A stretch of 5,889 nucleotides of DNA from Acidobacteriota bacterium (GTDB lineage: Bacteria > Acidobacteriota > Terriglobia > Acidiferrales > UBA7541), in contig PLZZ01000155.1 of assembly GCA_003153585.1 (NCBI GenBank), positions 1 through 5,889 on the forward strand. The letters are read 5' to 3'. Both the position numbers and the translations under genes were made by a program. Below, in pieces: positions 1 through 5,889 of the stretch. Position 1 is the first letter of the stretch. Every line of letters begins with the position of its first letter. The notes under the pieces are model-generated. The model worked only from the letters and a program-made list of their open reading frames with translations. It was not told where the DNA came from and did not search any database.

Positions 1-141
1 ACCTATGGCATTCCGGGCGTGTTCATGGATGTCGATGACGACCGCTCGCACGGCCGCGATGAGCGGATTCGCGTCGCGTCATTTTACGAAGGCGTGGATT
101 TCTACTATCGCTTGATCAAAACACTTTCCACGCCGCAATAA
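1..141 (+). CDS. M20-family metallopeptidase / deacylase, C-terminal end only
   Basis: Only the last 46 codons of this gene are present; it enters from the left edge in frame 1 and stops at TAA 139-141. The visible tail starts with YGIPGVFMDVDD, continues with an SHGRDERI motif, and ends with a short amphipathic segment (EGVDFYYRLIKTL). In M20 zinc peptidases (carboxypeptidase G2, DapE, ArgE and peptidase V relatives) the C-terminal part of the catalytic domain carries a metal-binding histidine in an HG-x-[ND]-E context, followed by a helix that closes the domain. The His at visible residue 17 in HGRDE fits that ligand. The family hydrolyses peptide or N-acyl bonds with two zinc ions. The substrate cannot be told from this fragment. 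The proline dehydrogenase gene follows after 23 bases, so the two are probably one transcript, consistent with peptide or amino-acid catabolism. The family call rests on a short tail, and a related metallohydrolase is the main alternative. Confidence 0.7.
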   Translation, partial: TYGIPGVFMDVDDDRSHGRDERIRVASFYEGVDFYYRLIKTLSTPQ

Positions 142-164
142 ATTCTGCGGCAAGCAAACTTTCC

Positions 165-1094
165 ATGAGTCTGATGAGACGTTCGCTCTTGAAGGCCTCG
201 CAAAACCAGTGGCTGCGCGAGCACGCGCCGCGCTACGGTTTCATGCGGCGCACCGTGACGCGATTCATGCCGGGCGAAAATGTCGAAGACGCGCTTGCTG
301 CAGCGCAGACGCTGGCATCTAACGGTATCGGCGCGGTGTTGACGCACCTCGGTGAAAACATCACCGATCGCGCGGAAGCGCAAGAAGTCACAAAGCATTA
401 TCAGGACGTCCTCGATCGAATTCGCGCCGCGAACCTGCCCGCCGAAGTATCCGTGAAACTGACGCAGCTTGGGCTGGACCTCGATAATGAATTTTGCTAC
501 TCCAATCTCGTCGCGCTGATCGAACACACTCCCGCGGAAAAAACGCTCTGGATTGATATCGAGCAGAGCCCTTACGTGGACGTCACGCTCCAGCTCTATC
601 GTCGCGCGCGTAAGGCCTATGCGAATGTTGGCGTGTGCGTGCAGGCATATCTTTTTCGCACCGAAAAGGATCTGGATGCGCTGATTTCGATTGGAGCCTC
701 TGTGCGCCTGGTGAAGGGTGCGTACAACGAACCTGCTGAAATAGCTTTTCCGTTGAAGAGGGATGTGGACGAGAATTACCTTCATCTCGCTCAACGACTG
801 CTGAGTCCTGAATCGCGCAAGATGCGTGTTCGGGCGGCAATGGCTACGCATGACCGCGTCCTGATTAAGAAAATCGTGGAATGGAGCGCATCGCAGGGCA
901 TAGCAAAAGCGAACCTTGAATTCCAAATGCTGTACGGCATCCAGCGCTCAGAACAATTGCGGCTCGTGCGTGATGGCTACCGGTGCAATGTGCTGATTTC
1001 CTACGGCTCCTTCTGGTTCCCCTGGTTCATGCGCCGTCTGGCCGAGCGACCTGCCAACGTACTCTTCCTCGCCCGCAATTTCTTCTCGAGTTGA
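165..1094 (+). CDS. Proline dehydrogenase (monofunctional, FAD-dependent PRODH)
   Basis: This 309-residue protein oxidises L-proline to pyrroline-5-carboxylate using FAD and passes electrons to the respiratory chain, the first step of proline catabolism. The PRODH (beta/alpha)8 barrel motifs appear in order: VSVKLTQLGLD (95-105) with the active-site lysine region, IDIEQS (130-135), CVQAYL (158-163), RLVKGAYNEP (181-190), ATHD (227-230), EFQMLYGI (252-259), and the C-terminal RRLAERPAN block (290-298). In the family that last block supplies the paired arginines that hold the proline carboxylate. The position three before the arginine pair is Trp (PWFMRR), where many homologues have Tyr; I did not check how unusual this is. 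About 300 residues is normal for the stand-alone enzyme; there is no P5C dehydrogenase domain, so that step must be encoded elsewhere. ATG 165 gives the usual N-terminus (MSLMRRSLLKASQNQWLREHA), but no strong Shine-Dalgarno precedes it, and ATG 174 is possible. The gene sits 23 bases after the peptidase and converges with the DUF1579 gene 28 bases downstream, with no clear terminator hairpin between them. Confidence 0.93.
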   Translation: MSLMRRSLLKASQNQWLREHAPRYGFMRRTVTRFMPGENVEDALAAAQTLASNGIGAVLTHLGENITDRAEAQEVTKHYQDVLDRIRAANLPAEVSVKLTQLGLDLDNEFCYSNLVALIEHTPAEKTLWIDIEQSPYVDVTLQLYRRARKAYANVGVCVQAYLFRTEKDLDALISIGASVRLVKGAYNEPAEIAFPLKRDVDENYLHLAQRLLSPESRKMRVRAAMATHDRVLIKKIVEWSASQGIAKANLEFQMLYGIQRSEQLRLVRDGYRCNVLISYGSFWFPWFMRRLAERPANVLFLARNFFSS

Positions 1095-1122
1095 ACCGCC
1101 CGCTGTCATTTCCTTCCACCGG

Positions 1123-1731
1123 CTATTTCTTTCGGGTGTAAGTGGTTTCCTGAAATGCGGCTTCCTTGCCGTCCGCTCCAGCGCTCATCAGCGTGACGAT
1201 AAATTGATTGTCGTCCACCTGCCGGATTATGGAGTGAAGGGGAGTCTTTTCGCCGCGATGGTTTTGCGTCACCCCGGTTAGATCGATCGTCTTGCCGCCA
1301 TCACTGCTCGTGCCCGTCAAAAAAACTATAGCCGTGGATCCAGTGTACATCGACACAGCCTCATACTGCTTGGCAATGTTATTGAAACCGTAGATGCGCG
1401 TCCCCGAAACAGGGCGTCCAAAAACAGTGTCGTCATTTTCTTCAACGATGAACCGTCCGCCCAGAACCACGGAAATCTTCGAAGTTCCAGTCGAAGCAGT
1501 CGCATCAGCATTCGGCTGCGCAACAAATTTTATCGTTCTGATGTACTCGCCCGCGCGCTTTGCAAGAAACTCCTGTTCCGGGCCGGGCTTTGTGGCGTCA
1601 GCCGATCGATGGGTGTCAGGCGTAACCTCCGGTTTTTGAGGCCCACGGTCCTGGGCAAAAACTGCGGTTGCAGCGAAAAATAACAGCGCCGCGAGCAAAG
1701 CCCTGCGGCCACACGGTGACGCAAAATTCAT
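1123..1731 (-). CDS. Exported DUF1579-family protein
   Basis: The 202-residue protein has a Sec signal peptide: positive start with R9 R10, hydrophobic run ALLAALLFFAATA at 11-23, and likely cleavage after VFA (26). A Pro/Asp-rich linker follows to about residue 52. The rest (about 53-202) matches DUF1579 in pattern: a GEY/GEW-like opening (61-63), a polar strand, LGGRFIVEE (90-98), FGRPVSGTRIYGFNN (104-118), KQYEAVSMYTGS (121-132), an LTG strand and a final Y-T-R near the C-terminus. The family is a beta-rich, often secreted domain of unknown function; I infer no activity. I chose ATG 1731 over the longer frame from 1821 because AAGGAG lies seven bases upstream and the signal peptide then begins at once; the extra 30 residues of the longer form resemble translated leader. 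It follows the ABC ATPase gene by 114 bases on the same strand, so it may have its own promoter. A weak candidate is TTGCGC (1816-1821), 17 bases, TATCCT (1793-1798), minus strand. Confidence 0.85.
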   Translation of the reverse strand: MNFASPCGRRALLAALLFFAATAVFAQDRGPQKPEVTPDTHRSADATKPGPEQEFLAKRAGEYIRTIKFVAQPNADATASTGTSKISVVLGGRFIVEENDDTVFGRPVSGTRIYGFNNIAKQYEAVSMYTGSTAIVFLTGTSSDGGKTIDLTGVTQNHRGEKTPLHSIIRQVDDNQFIVTLMSAGADGKEAAFQETTYTRKK

Positions 1732-1738
1732 TTTATAT

Positions 1739-1744
1739 CTCCTT
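1739..1744 (-). promoter_or_regulatory. Shine-Dalgarno site fixing the DUF1579 start
   Basis: On the minus strand AAGGAG stands seven bases before ATG 1731, a near-ideal arrangement. It supports starting the protein at MNFASP, directly before the signal peptide, instead of 30 codons earlier at 1821, where no comparable site is visible. Confidence 0.85.
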
Positions 1745-1845
1745 CGCGATTGCTTACAGGGGGTCCTAAAAGCAGTGTTACGTACCGACTTCAGGATATA
1801 GGTAGAGAACGGCAGGCGCAATTACGCTCGGGGTTGGCGCAGACC

Positions 1846-2586
1846 TTAGCGCGTGCGCTCGTCTTTTTCAACTTTGCCATCGCGCAGACGAATTACGCGG
1901 TGTGCGTGGGCCGCGATATCCGATTCGTGCGTGACCAGGATGATGGTATTGCCTTGCTCGTGCAGACGTGCAAAAAGCGCCATGATTTCTTCGCCCGTCT
2001 GCGAGTCGAGATTCCCGGTGGGCTCATCAGCCAGAAGAATCGAGGGCTTGTTGACGAGAGCGCGCGCGATGGCCACACGTTGCCGCTGACCGCCTGAGAG
2101 TTCGTTGGGCTTGTGCATCATTCGGTCGGCCAGGTCCACTTGGCTTAACGCGTTCTTGGCACGGCCAAGCCGTTCTTCCGAAGGCGTGCCATTGTAAATC
2201 ATGGGCAGCTCGACGTTGTGCAGCGCAGTCGCGCGCGCCAACAGATTAAACGTCTGGAAGACGAATCCAATCTCTTTGTTGCGTATGTAGGCGAGCTCAT
2301 CGTCGTCGAGCTGGCTAACCAGCCGTCCCGCCAGCCAGTAACTCCCCTTAGTGGGCGTGTCCAGGCAGCCAATCAAATTCATAAGGGTGGATTTTCCCGA
2401 ACCCGACGGACCCATGATGGCGACATACTCGCCTTTGTGGATTTCGATGCTCACGCCGCGCAGCGCATGCAACTGCTCTGCGCCCATTTCGTAGGTCTTC
2501 CAAAGATCTTCAGTTTGAATGACTATGCCGGTATCAACCAGGTCCTTGCGGTAACTCTGCGGAGCGATGATTTCTTCAACGGCCAT
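1846..2586 (-). CDS. ABC transporter ATP-binding protein, MacB/LolD type
   Basis: This 246-residue cytoplasmic ATPase should power a MacB/LolD/FtsE-class (type VII) transporter, which drives conformational change across the envelope to export peptides, drugs or lipoproteins. All nucleotide-binding motifs are intact: an aromatic A-loop Tyr (32), Walker [10 protein letters not shown] (59-67), Q-loop Gln 111 in FVFQTFNLL, signature LSGGQ (163-167), Walker B ILLADE with catalytic Glu 188, the NLD D-loop (192-194) and switch His 220 in VTHE. The wording VFQTFNLL and [17 protein letters not shown] is characteristic of the MacB/LolD branch. About 22 residues precede the domain core, a modest extension. 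ATG 2586 is preferred to the in-frame TTG 2592 because AGGAG (2597-2601) is ten bases from the ATG but only four from the TTG. The adaptor gene ends 28 bases upstream, so the two form an operon. No permease gene lies on either side, so the membrane partner must be elsewhere. The transported substrate cannot be read from the ATPase. Confidence 0.95.
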   Translation of the reverse strand: MAVEEIIAPQSYRKDLVDTGIVIQTEDLWKTYEMGAEQLHALRGVSIEIHKGEYVAIMGPSGSGKSTLMNLIGCLDTPTKGSYWLAGRLVSQLDDDELAYIRNKEIGFVFQTFNLLARATALHNVELPMIYNGTPSEERLGRAKNALSQVDLADRMMHKPNELSGGQRQRVAIARALVNKPSILLADEPTGNLDSQTGEEIMALFARLHEQGNTIILVTHESDIAAHAHRVIRLRDGKVEKDERTR

Positions 2587-2596
2587 GCGCAATGTG

Positions 2597-2601
2597 CTCC
2601 T
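2597..2601 (-). promoter_or_regulatory. Shine-Dalgarno site for the ABC ATPase gene
   Basis: AGGAG on the minus strand lies ten bases before ATG 2586 and four before TTG 2592. The spacing favours the ATG and gives a protein beginning MAVEEI. The site lies within the 28-base gap after the adaptor stop codon, consistent with re-initiation in one transcript. Confidence 0.65.
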
Positions 2602-2614
2602 GAATTCAGTTCAA

Positions 2615-4018
2615 CTAGGTGGAAGATTCTTCGCGTTTGGGCGCGGAGTTGTCCACTTTGACCGTGGCGCCGGGCCGCAGCGTACGAAGTGCTTTGTAGC
2701 TTCCAATGACGATTTCGTCGCCATCCTTCAGTCCGCTGGTAACTTCAATATCGGTCACGCCCGCGATACCCGTCTGCACCGGAACGAACTCTGCCTTCTT
2801 CCCGCGTATAACAAAAACCCCCTGAATATCGGTCTTCTTGGCATCGCCATTCGCCCCTAACGACGGCTTGGAAGCCGCCAGCGTGACGTCCCCGCCTTTC
2901 TTGCCCGGCTTCGCTTCTTCGATTTCTTTTTGGGTCCGCACGGCTAGCGCCTGGATCGGAATAGTCAGGGCATCCTTCTTTTCCGCGGTCTGAATTTTGG
3001 CGGTCGCGGAAAGGCCGGGGCGGAGCGCCTCAGGTGGATTATCCACGGTGACCACAACTTTGAAGTCGCGCGCTTCCTGCGTATTTGCAGTCGTCTGCGT
3101 GGTGGCTGCCTGTCCGGACGAACGAAGTATCGCAAGCTCGCCAACTTGGGTTACGTGGCCCTTGAACGTCTTCCCAGGAAGCGCGTCAATTGTCACTTCC
3201 GCAGGCTGTCCCTCTCGCACGTTGGTGATGTCAGTCTCGTCAACTTTCACCTCGGCGGTGACAACGCTCATGTCGGAAATGGTCATTAGGTTACTGCCTT
3301 CAGCATTCTGAATTCCAGGTACGACGTTTTCCCCGACGCGTACGGCAATGTAACTCACAATCCCGTCGATCGGCGCTGTATAGGTCGTTTTGCGAAGAAT
3401 GTCCTTTGTGTGTTTCAAGACTGCCTCGTTCTGATTCATGTTATCCCGCGATTGATCTCGCGCCGCGCGGGCTTGTTCAACCTGTGCTTTGGAAGCGTTT
3501 AGCGCGGCCACCGCGCTGTCGTAAGTAGCTTTGTTCGCGTCAAACTCTTGCTTGGCTATAAGCTGATCCTTGTAGAGTTCTTGGGTGCGCTGCCAATCGA
3601 ACTTGGCCTTTTCAAGGTCTGCCTGGCGCTGGGCTAGCGTCGCGACCGCGGAGTCATAACTTGCGGAGGCCACACGCATGCCCGCTTCGGTGGAACTGAT
3701 ACTGGCCTCTTGGGCCTGAACATCCGCGGCCGGCTGAATGTTTTCCAGGTGCAGCAGGATGTCGCCCCTCTTCACATGGTCGCCTTCTTTCACCACTATA
3801 TTGGTAATTTTTCCGATGCCTTCGCCCAGTACGTTCGTATAATTTTTCGGCCTGACTTCACCGGATGCAGTTACGACCGAGGTCAGGTCCTGCTTAACGA
3901 CTTTGCCGGTCTGCACCTGCACAACACCCTTGTTCGCTTGATAGACGCTGTACCATGCAATACTACAAAGCACGACTGCAGCACCCACACCGATTGACAC
4001 TTTTTGCCAGGTTTTCAT
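2615..4018 (-). CDS. MacA/HlyD-like periplasmic adaptor (membrane fusion protein)
   Basis: The 467-residue protein is anchored in the inner membrane by one N-terminal helix (about 7-26) and should bridge an inner-membrane ABC transporter to an outer-membrane channel. The domain order is that of the RND/MacA adaptor family: first beta-barrel strand and lipoyl half near 34-93, with a GKITNIVVKEGDHVKRGDILLHL hairpin at 69-91; a long coiled-coil hairpin at about 98-205, rich in Ala, Gln, Lys and Glu; the second lipoyl half (TYTAPIDGIVSYIAVRVGENV, 212-232); a beta-barrel (about 250-345, with VDETDI and LRPGLSATAKI); and a membrane-proximal domain (about 350-455, with IPIQAL and GLKDGDEIVIGSYKALR). 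Two low-complexity loops stand out: 299-316 (Ser, Thr, Gln, Ala) and 364-397 (Lys, Gly, Ala). The start has GAAGG (4027-4031) eight bases upstream. It is the first gene of the operon with the ATPase 28 bases downstream. The partner makes a MacA-type role more likely than an RND-pump adaptor. Confidence 0.93.
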   Translation of the reverse strand: MKTWQKVSIGVGAAVVLCSIAWYSVYQANKGVVQVQTGKVVKQDLTSVVTASGEVRPKNYTNVLGEGIGKITNIVVKEGDHVKRGDILLHLENIQPAADVQAQEASISSTEAGMRVASASYDSAVATLAQRQADLEKAKFDWQRTQELYKDQLIAKQEFDANKATYDSAVAALNASKAQVEQARAARDQSRDNMNQNEAVLKHTKDILRKTTYTAPIDGIVSYIAVRVGENVVPGIQNAEGSNLMTISDMSVVTAEVKVDETDITNVREGQPAEVTIDALPGKTFKGHVTQVGELAILRSSGQAATTQTTANTQEARDFKVVVTVDNPPEALRPGLSATAKIQTAEKKDALTIPIQALAVRTQKEIEEAKPGKKGGDVTLAASKPSLGANGDAKKTDIQGVFVIRGKKAEFVPVQTGIAGVTDIEVTSGLKDGDEIVIGSYKALRTLRPGATVKVDNSAPKREESST

Positions 4019-4094
4019 TGCATCAACCTTCTTTTATGCCCTCACGTCAAGGGACGGAGGCATCCCGCCACACTATTCCATACGTCCGAAGGGG

Positions 4095-4109
4095 CCGGAA
4101 TGTTTCCGG
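4095..4109. promoter_or_regulatory. Dyad CCGGAA-TGT-TTCCGG upstream of the adaptor operon
   Basis: A perfect 6-3-6 inverted repeat lies 77-91 bases before the adaptor start codon. On the minus strand a TCTAAT hexamer (4115 down to 4110), five of six matches to a -10 box, sits directly before it, although the -35 match 17 bases further up (CTGTCT) is poor. If that -10 is used, the dyad would cover the transcription start, a usual repressor position. A related half-site, TCCGAA, occurs at 4085-4090. The regulator is unknown; a chance palindrome is quite possible. Confidence 0.4.
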
Positions 4110-4490
4110 ATTAGACGAAGATAAAGAGATAAAGACAGTTAGCTACATAAGCTTTCGGGCTCTTTCATTCCTGTTTTCTGGTTTTCGAAGGGGATCTCTA
4201 TCCCACTACGTGGCCCAAGATCGCTAATTTTCGGTCACTTTGCTTGTCCGTGCGACGAACCTGGGCATCCCCACCGCGACCATTTTAGATGTTTTTGGCG
4301 GGGAAAGAAACAGAATCGCCGCACTCCTGACCAAATTCTGATGCAAGCGAACCAAAAGGATGTTCTAGGCCAGTGGACTAAGTAACCGCTTGAGCCCGCG
4401 CAGCGTCCCAGCAAGTGAATCCCCTGAAAATGCCAGGCAACCCCCGTTCGTCTAATGTGCTCATATCCCATATCGGTGGGGGGGACTACG

Positions 4491-4519
4491 TTGACCTGTA
4501 CCTTCGGACAGGTTAGAAT
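4491..4519 (+). promoter_or_regulatory. Sigma70-type promoter of the GWxTD gene
   Basis: TTGACC (4491-4496, five of six to TTGACA) and TAGAAT (4514-4519, five of six to TATAAT) are separated by exactly 17 bases. Transcription would start near 4526, giving a leader of about 18 bases that contains the AGGGG ribosome site and ends at TTG 4544. Box quality, spacing and placement all agree; the call comes from reading the sequence only. Confidence 0.72.
4494..4513. promoter_or_regulatory. Operator-like dyad ACCTGT-N8-ACAGGT inside the promoter
   Basis: A perfect 6-8-6 inverted repeat begins inside the -35 box and ends at the base before the -10 box, so it fills the promoter spacer. A bound dimer would block or reshape RNA polymerase contact. 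Because the predicted transcript begins downstream of it, this is more likely a protein site on DNA than an RNA hairpin. No T-tract follows on either strand, which argues against a terminator. The core reads CTGT-N8-ACAG, the form of the gammaproteobacterial LexA box, but the centre is not AT-rich and the organism appears unrelated, so I do not assign LexA. Confidence 0.5.
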
Positions 4520-4532
4520 CTCCAATCAATCA

Positions 4533-4537
4533 AGGGG
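4533..4537 (+). promoter_or_regulatory. Shine-Dalgarno site fixing the TTG start of the GWxTD gene
   Basis: AGGGG lies six bases before TTG 4544. The frame is closed upstream by TAG 4514-4516, and no in-frame ATG occurs before the signal peptide or the conserved domain, so this site together with the TTG is the best-supported start. Confidence 0.75.
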
Positions 4538-4543
4538 AAAACG

Positions 4544-5889
4544 TTGATTATTGGCCGTTGCGGTAAATGGCTTCTCTTAGCGATTTTAGCGGCTGGTTTG
4601 GGGGTAGCGTCCTCGGCGTTTGCCCAGGGCGAATCTCAAGGGCAGCAACCAGCCCAGCCTGAACAAAATCCGGCCAAGAAAACTGCAAAACAAAAAGCCA
4701 AGAGCGACAAAGATCTAAGGAAGGAATTAGATTCCCAATATAGGAAGTGGCTCGACGAGGACGTGGTCTACATCATAACTCCCGAAGAGCGCAGCAGCTT
4801 TCTCCACCTCAATACCAACGAAGAGCGTGAGCAGTTTATCGAGGCTTTCTGGCAGCGGCGCAATCCCGACCCTGATTCGGCCGACAACACATTTAAAGAG
4901 GAACACTATCGTCGAATTGCGTATGTCAACGAACACTTCTCCTCTGGAATACCTGGCTGGAGGACAGACCGCGGCCGTATCTACATCATGTGGGGTCCAG
5001 CCGATGAAATCGAGTCGCATCCTGCGGGTGGCAGCTATGACCGTCCAGCCGAGGAAGGCGGAGGAGAAACTTCCACCTATCCTTTCGAGGACTGGCGTTA
5101 TCGCTATCTCGAAGGCATGGGCGAAAATGTCATTCTGGAGTTCGTGGACCCGACAATGAGCGGGGAATACCACCTCACCATGGATCCCAGCGAGAAGGAC
5201 GCCCTTCTTATGGTTCCAGGCGCGGGCCTCACCCAAATGGAGTCTATGGGATTGGCCAGCAAGACTAGCCGGTTCAACAACACGGACGGTACGCACGATG
5301 CTGCGCCGATCGGAATGGCGCCAGAGAGCGCGAATGAATTTTCCCGACTGGAGCTTTACGCTAAGATCCAGCAGGCCCCTCCAGTAAAGTTCAAGGATCT
5401 GGAAGCCGTGGTTACCTCCCGGCTCGTGCGCGATCAGGTTAAGTTCGACTACCGCTTTTATTTCCTGCGTATCACATCGGAGACGGTCCTGGTTCCCATC
5501 ACCGTGCAGATACCGACAGGACAGTTGAGCTTTCAAGAAAAACAGGGCGTGGACTCGGCCACAGTCAATCTTTTTGCGCGCATAAGCACACTGAGCGGGC
5601 GCATTGTTCAAACCTTTGAGGATACGGTGAAGCGCGATGTTCCAGCTGCTTTACTGCAACAGGCCCGCGCCGTGCCGTCAATTTATCAGAAAGCTGTACC
5701 TTTGAGCCCTGGGCTCTATCGCCTCGATATCGTGCTTAAGGACGTAAATAACGGGAATGTCGGTGTGGTAAATACTCGGCTCGCTGTTCCGCGTTTTGAG
5801 GACGACCACTTGTCGTCCAGCTCTCTGATTCTCGCGGATCAGATTTTGCCCGTTTCGTCGAAAGATATCGGGCTCGGCCAGTTCGTCCT
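4544..5889 (+). CDS. Exported GWxTD-domain protein, C-terminus beyond window
   Basis: The frame is open from TTG 4544 to the right edge, giving 448 complete codons without a stop. The N-terminus is a clear Sec signal peptide: Arg 5 and Lys 8, hydrophobic WLLLAILAAGLGVA, and AFA-Q cleavage after 27. A Gln/Lys/Pro-rich linker follows (about 29-58). The GWxTD domain (about 62-205) carries its hallmarks: the YRKWLDEDVVYIIT start, FWQRRNPDPDS (102-112), YRRIAYVNEHF (122-132), GWRTD (138-142) and GRIYIMWGPADEIE (144-157). Conserved-looking blocks follow, such as WRYRYLEGMG (184-193), LTMDPSEKDALL (211-222) and RLELYAKIQ (268-276), then beta-rich sequence to the edge. The family is found mainly in Acidobacteriota, is exported, and has no established function; I infer none. 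TTG is the only plausible start, with AGGGG six bases upstream and an in-frame TAG at 4514. No visible gene shares its transcript. The full length is unknown; homologues as I recall them are longer, so perhaps 100 or more residues are missing. Confidence 0.9.
   Translation, partial: MIIGRCGKWLLLAILAAGLGVASSAFAQGESQGQQPAQPEQNPAKKTAKQKAKSDKDLRKELDSQYRKWLDEDVVYIITPEERSSFLHLNTNEEREQFIEAFWQRRNPDPDSADNTFKEEHYRRIAYVNEHFSSGIPGWRTDRGRIYIMWGPADEIESHPAGGSYDRPAEEGGGETSTYPFEDWRYRYLEGMGENVILEFVDPTMSGEYHLTMDPSEKDALLMVPGAGLTQMESMGLASKTSRFNNTDGTHDAAPIGMAPESANEFSRLELYAKIQQAPPVKFKDLEAVVTSRLVRDQVKFDYRFYFLRITSETVLVPITVQIPTGQLSFQEKQGVDSATVNLFARISTLSGRIVQTFEDTVKRDVPAALLQQARAVPSIYQKAVPLSPGLYRLDIVLKDVNNGNVGVVNTRLAVPRFEDDHLSSSSLILADQILPVSSKDIGLGQFV

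Larger units (their letters stand above)
4019..4543. other. 525-base divergent intergenic region
   Basis: This region separates the start of the adaptor operon (minus) from the start of the GWxTD gene (plus). The right end (4491-4519) holds a good promoter with an embedded dyad. The left part (4084-4115) holds a short dyad and a weak promoter candidate for the adaptor operon. Between roughly 4145 and 4475 I see no gene, tRNA, riboswitch pattern, insertion-sequence end or terminator. The open frame on the minus strand at 4235-4525 would start with TTG and lacks a ribosome site; its Trp/Cys/His-rich translation looks non-coding. A run of seven G occurs at 4478-4484. Confidence 0.8.

Noticed and set aside
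105..926. Long minus-strand open frame (273 codons)
   Set aside because: It lies antisense to the proline dehydrogenase gene, whose motifs are intact. Its translation is rich in Arg, His and Cys with no recognisable domain, as expected from the shadow of a GC-rich gene.
1095..1122. Shared terminator between the convergent proline dehydrogenase and DUF1579 genes
   Set aside because: The 28-base gap contains no stable inverted repeat with a T-tract, so I list no terminator.
1732..1821. Thirty extra N-terminal codons for the DUF1579 protein
   Set aside because: The longer frame places a basic, non-conserved stretch before a complete signal peptide, while AAGGAG marks the start at 1731.
2218..2661. 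Plus-strand open frame of 147 codons
   Set aside because: It is the complementary shadow of the ABC ATPase gene and crosses the operon junction. No domain and no upstream ribosome site were seen.
4341..4385. Fourteen-codon ATG frame on the plus strand
   Set aside because: It has no Shine-Dalgarno sequence, no promoter and no downstream coupled gene; such frames are expected by chance.
4491..4516. Hairpin read as an intrinsic terminator or RNA leader element
   Set aside because: No T-tract follows on either strand, and the stem lies between the -35 and -10 boxes, so it would not be in the predicted transcript.
4235..4525. Minus-strand open frame of 96 codons in the divergent intergenic region
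   Set aside because: It begins with TTG at 4525, has no ribosome site, overlaps the GWxTD promoter, and its Trp/Cys/His-rich composition does not look like a real protein.
4727..5611. Long minus-strand open frame (294 codons)
   Set aside because: It is antisense to the GWxTD coding region, which has a signal peptide and conserved motifs. The antisense translation shows no family pattern.

Overview
The window looks like chromosomal DNA of an Acidobacteriota member (Terriglobia-like). The strongest pointer is the exported GWxTD-domain protein at the right end, a family typical of that phylum. Moderate-to-high GC, a MacA-like adaptor, a DUF1579 protein and an acidobacterial-style short proline dehydrogenase fit the same picture. 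This assignment is from family knowledge and not from a database comparison.

Layout. Left (1-1094, plus strand): the last 46 codons of an M20-type metallopeptidase, then after only 23 bases a complete monofunctional proline dehydrogenase. The two are probably co-transcribed and suggest peptide or amino-acid breakdown. Middle (1123-4018, minus strand), read right to left: a MacA/HlyD-like periplasmic adaptor, a MacB/LolD-type ABC ATPase 28 bases later, and after a 114-base gap an exported DUF1579 protein. The adaptor and ATPase would normally work with a MacB-type permease, but none is encoded next to them. The DUF1579 gene and the proline dehydrogenase gene converge with 28 bases between them and no visible terminator.

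Right (4019-5889): a 525-base divergent intergenic region, then a plus-strand GWxTD-domain protein gene. That gene begins at a TTG codon with a signal peptide and runs off the window at codon 448. Its promoter is clear (TTGACC, 17 bases, TAGAAT), and a perfect 6-8-6 inverted repeat fills the spacer between the two boxes. A second, shorter dyad (CCGGAA-TGT-TTCCGG) lies upstream of the adaptor operon. About 330 bases between the two promoter areas hold nothing I recognise.

Three starts were set from Shine-Dalgarno placement: the DUF1579 gene (1731, not 1821), the ATPase (2586 ATG, not 2592 TTG) and the GWxTD gene (4544 TTG). I found no RNA genes, insertion sequences, CRISPR arrays or phage genes. 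The region is mostly ordinary chromosome. The points most worth checking are the operator-like dyad in the GWxTD promoter and the missing permease.
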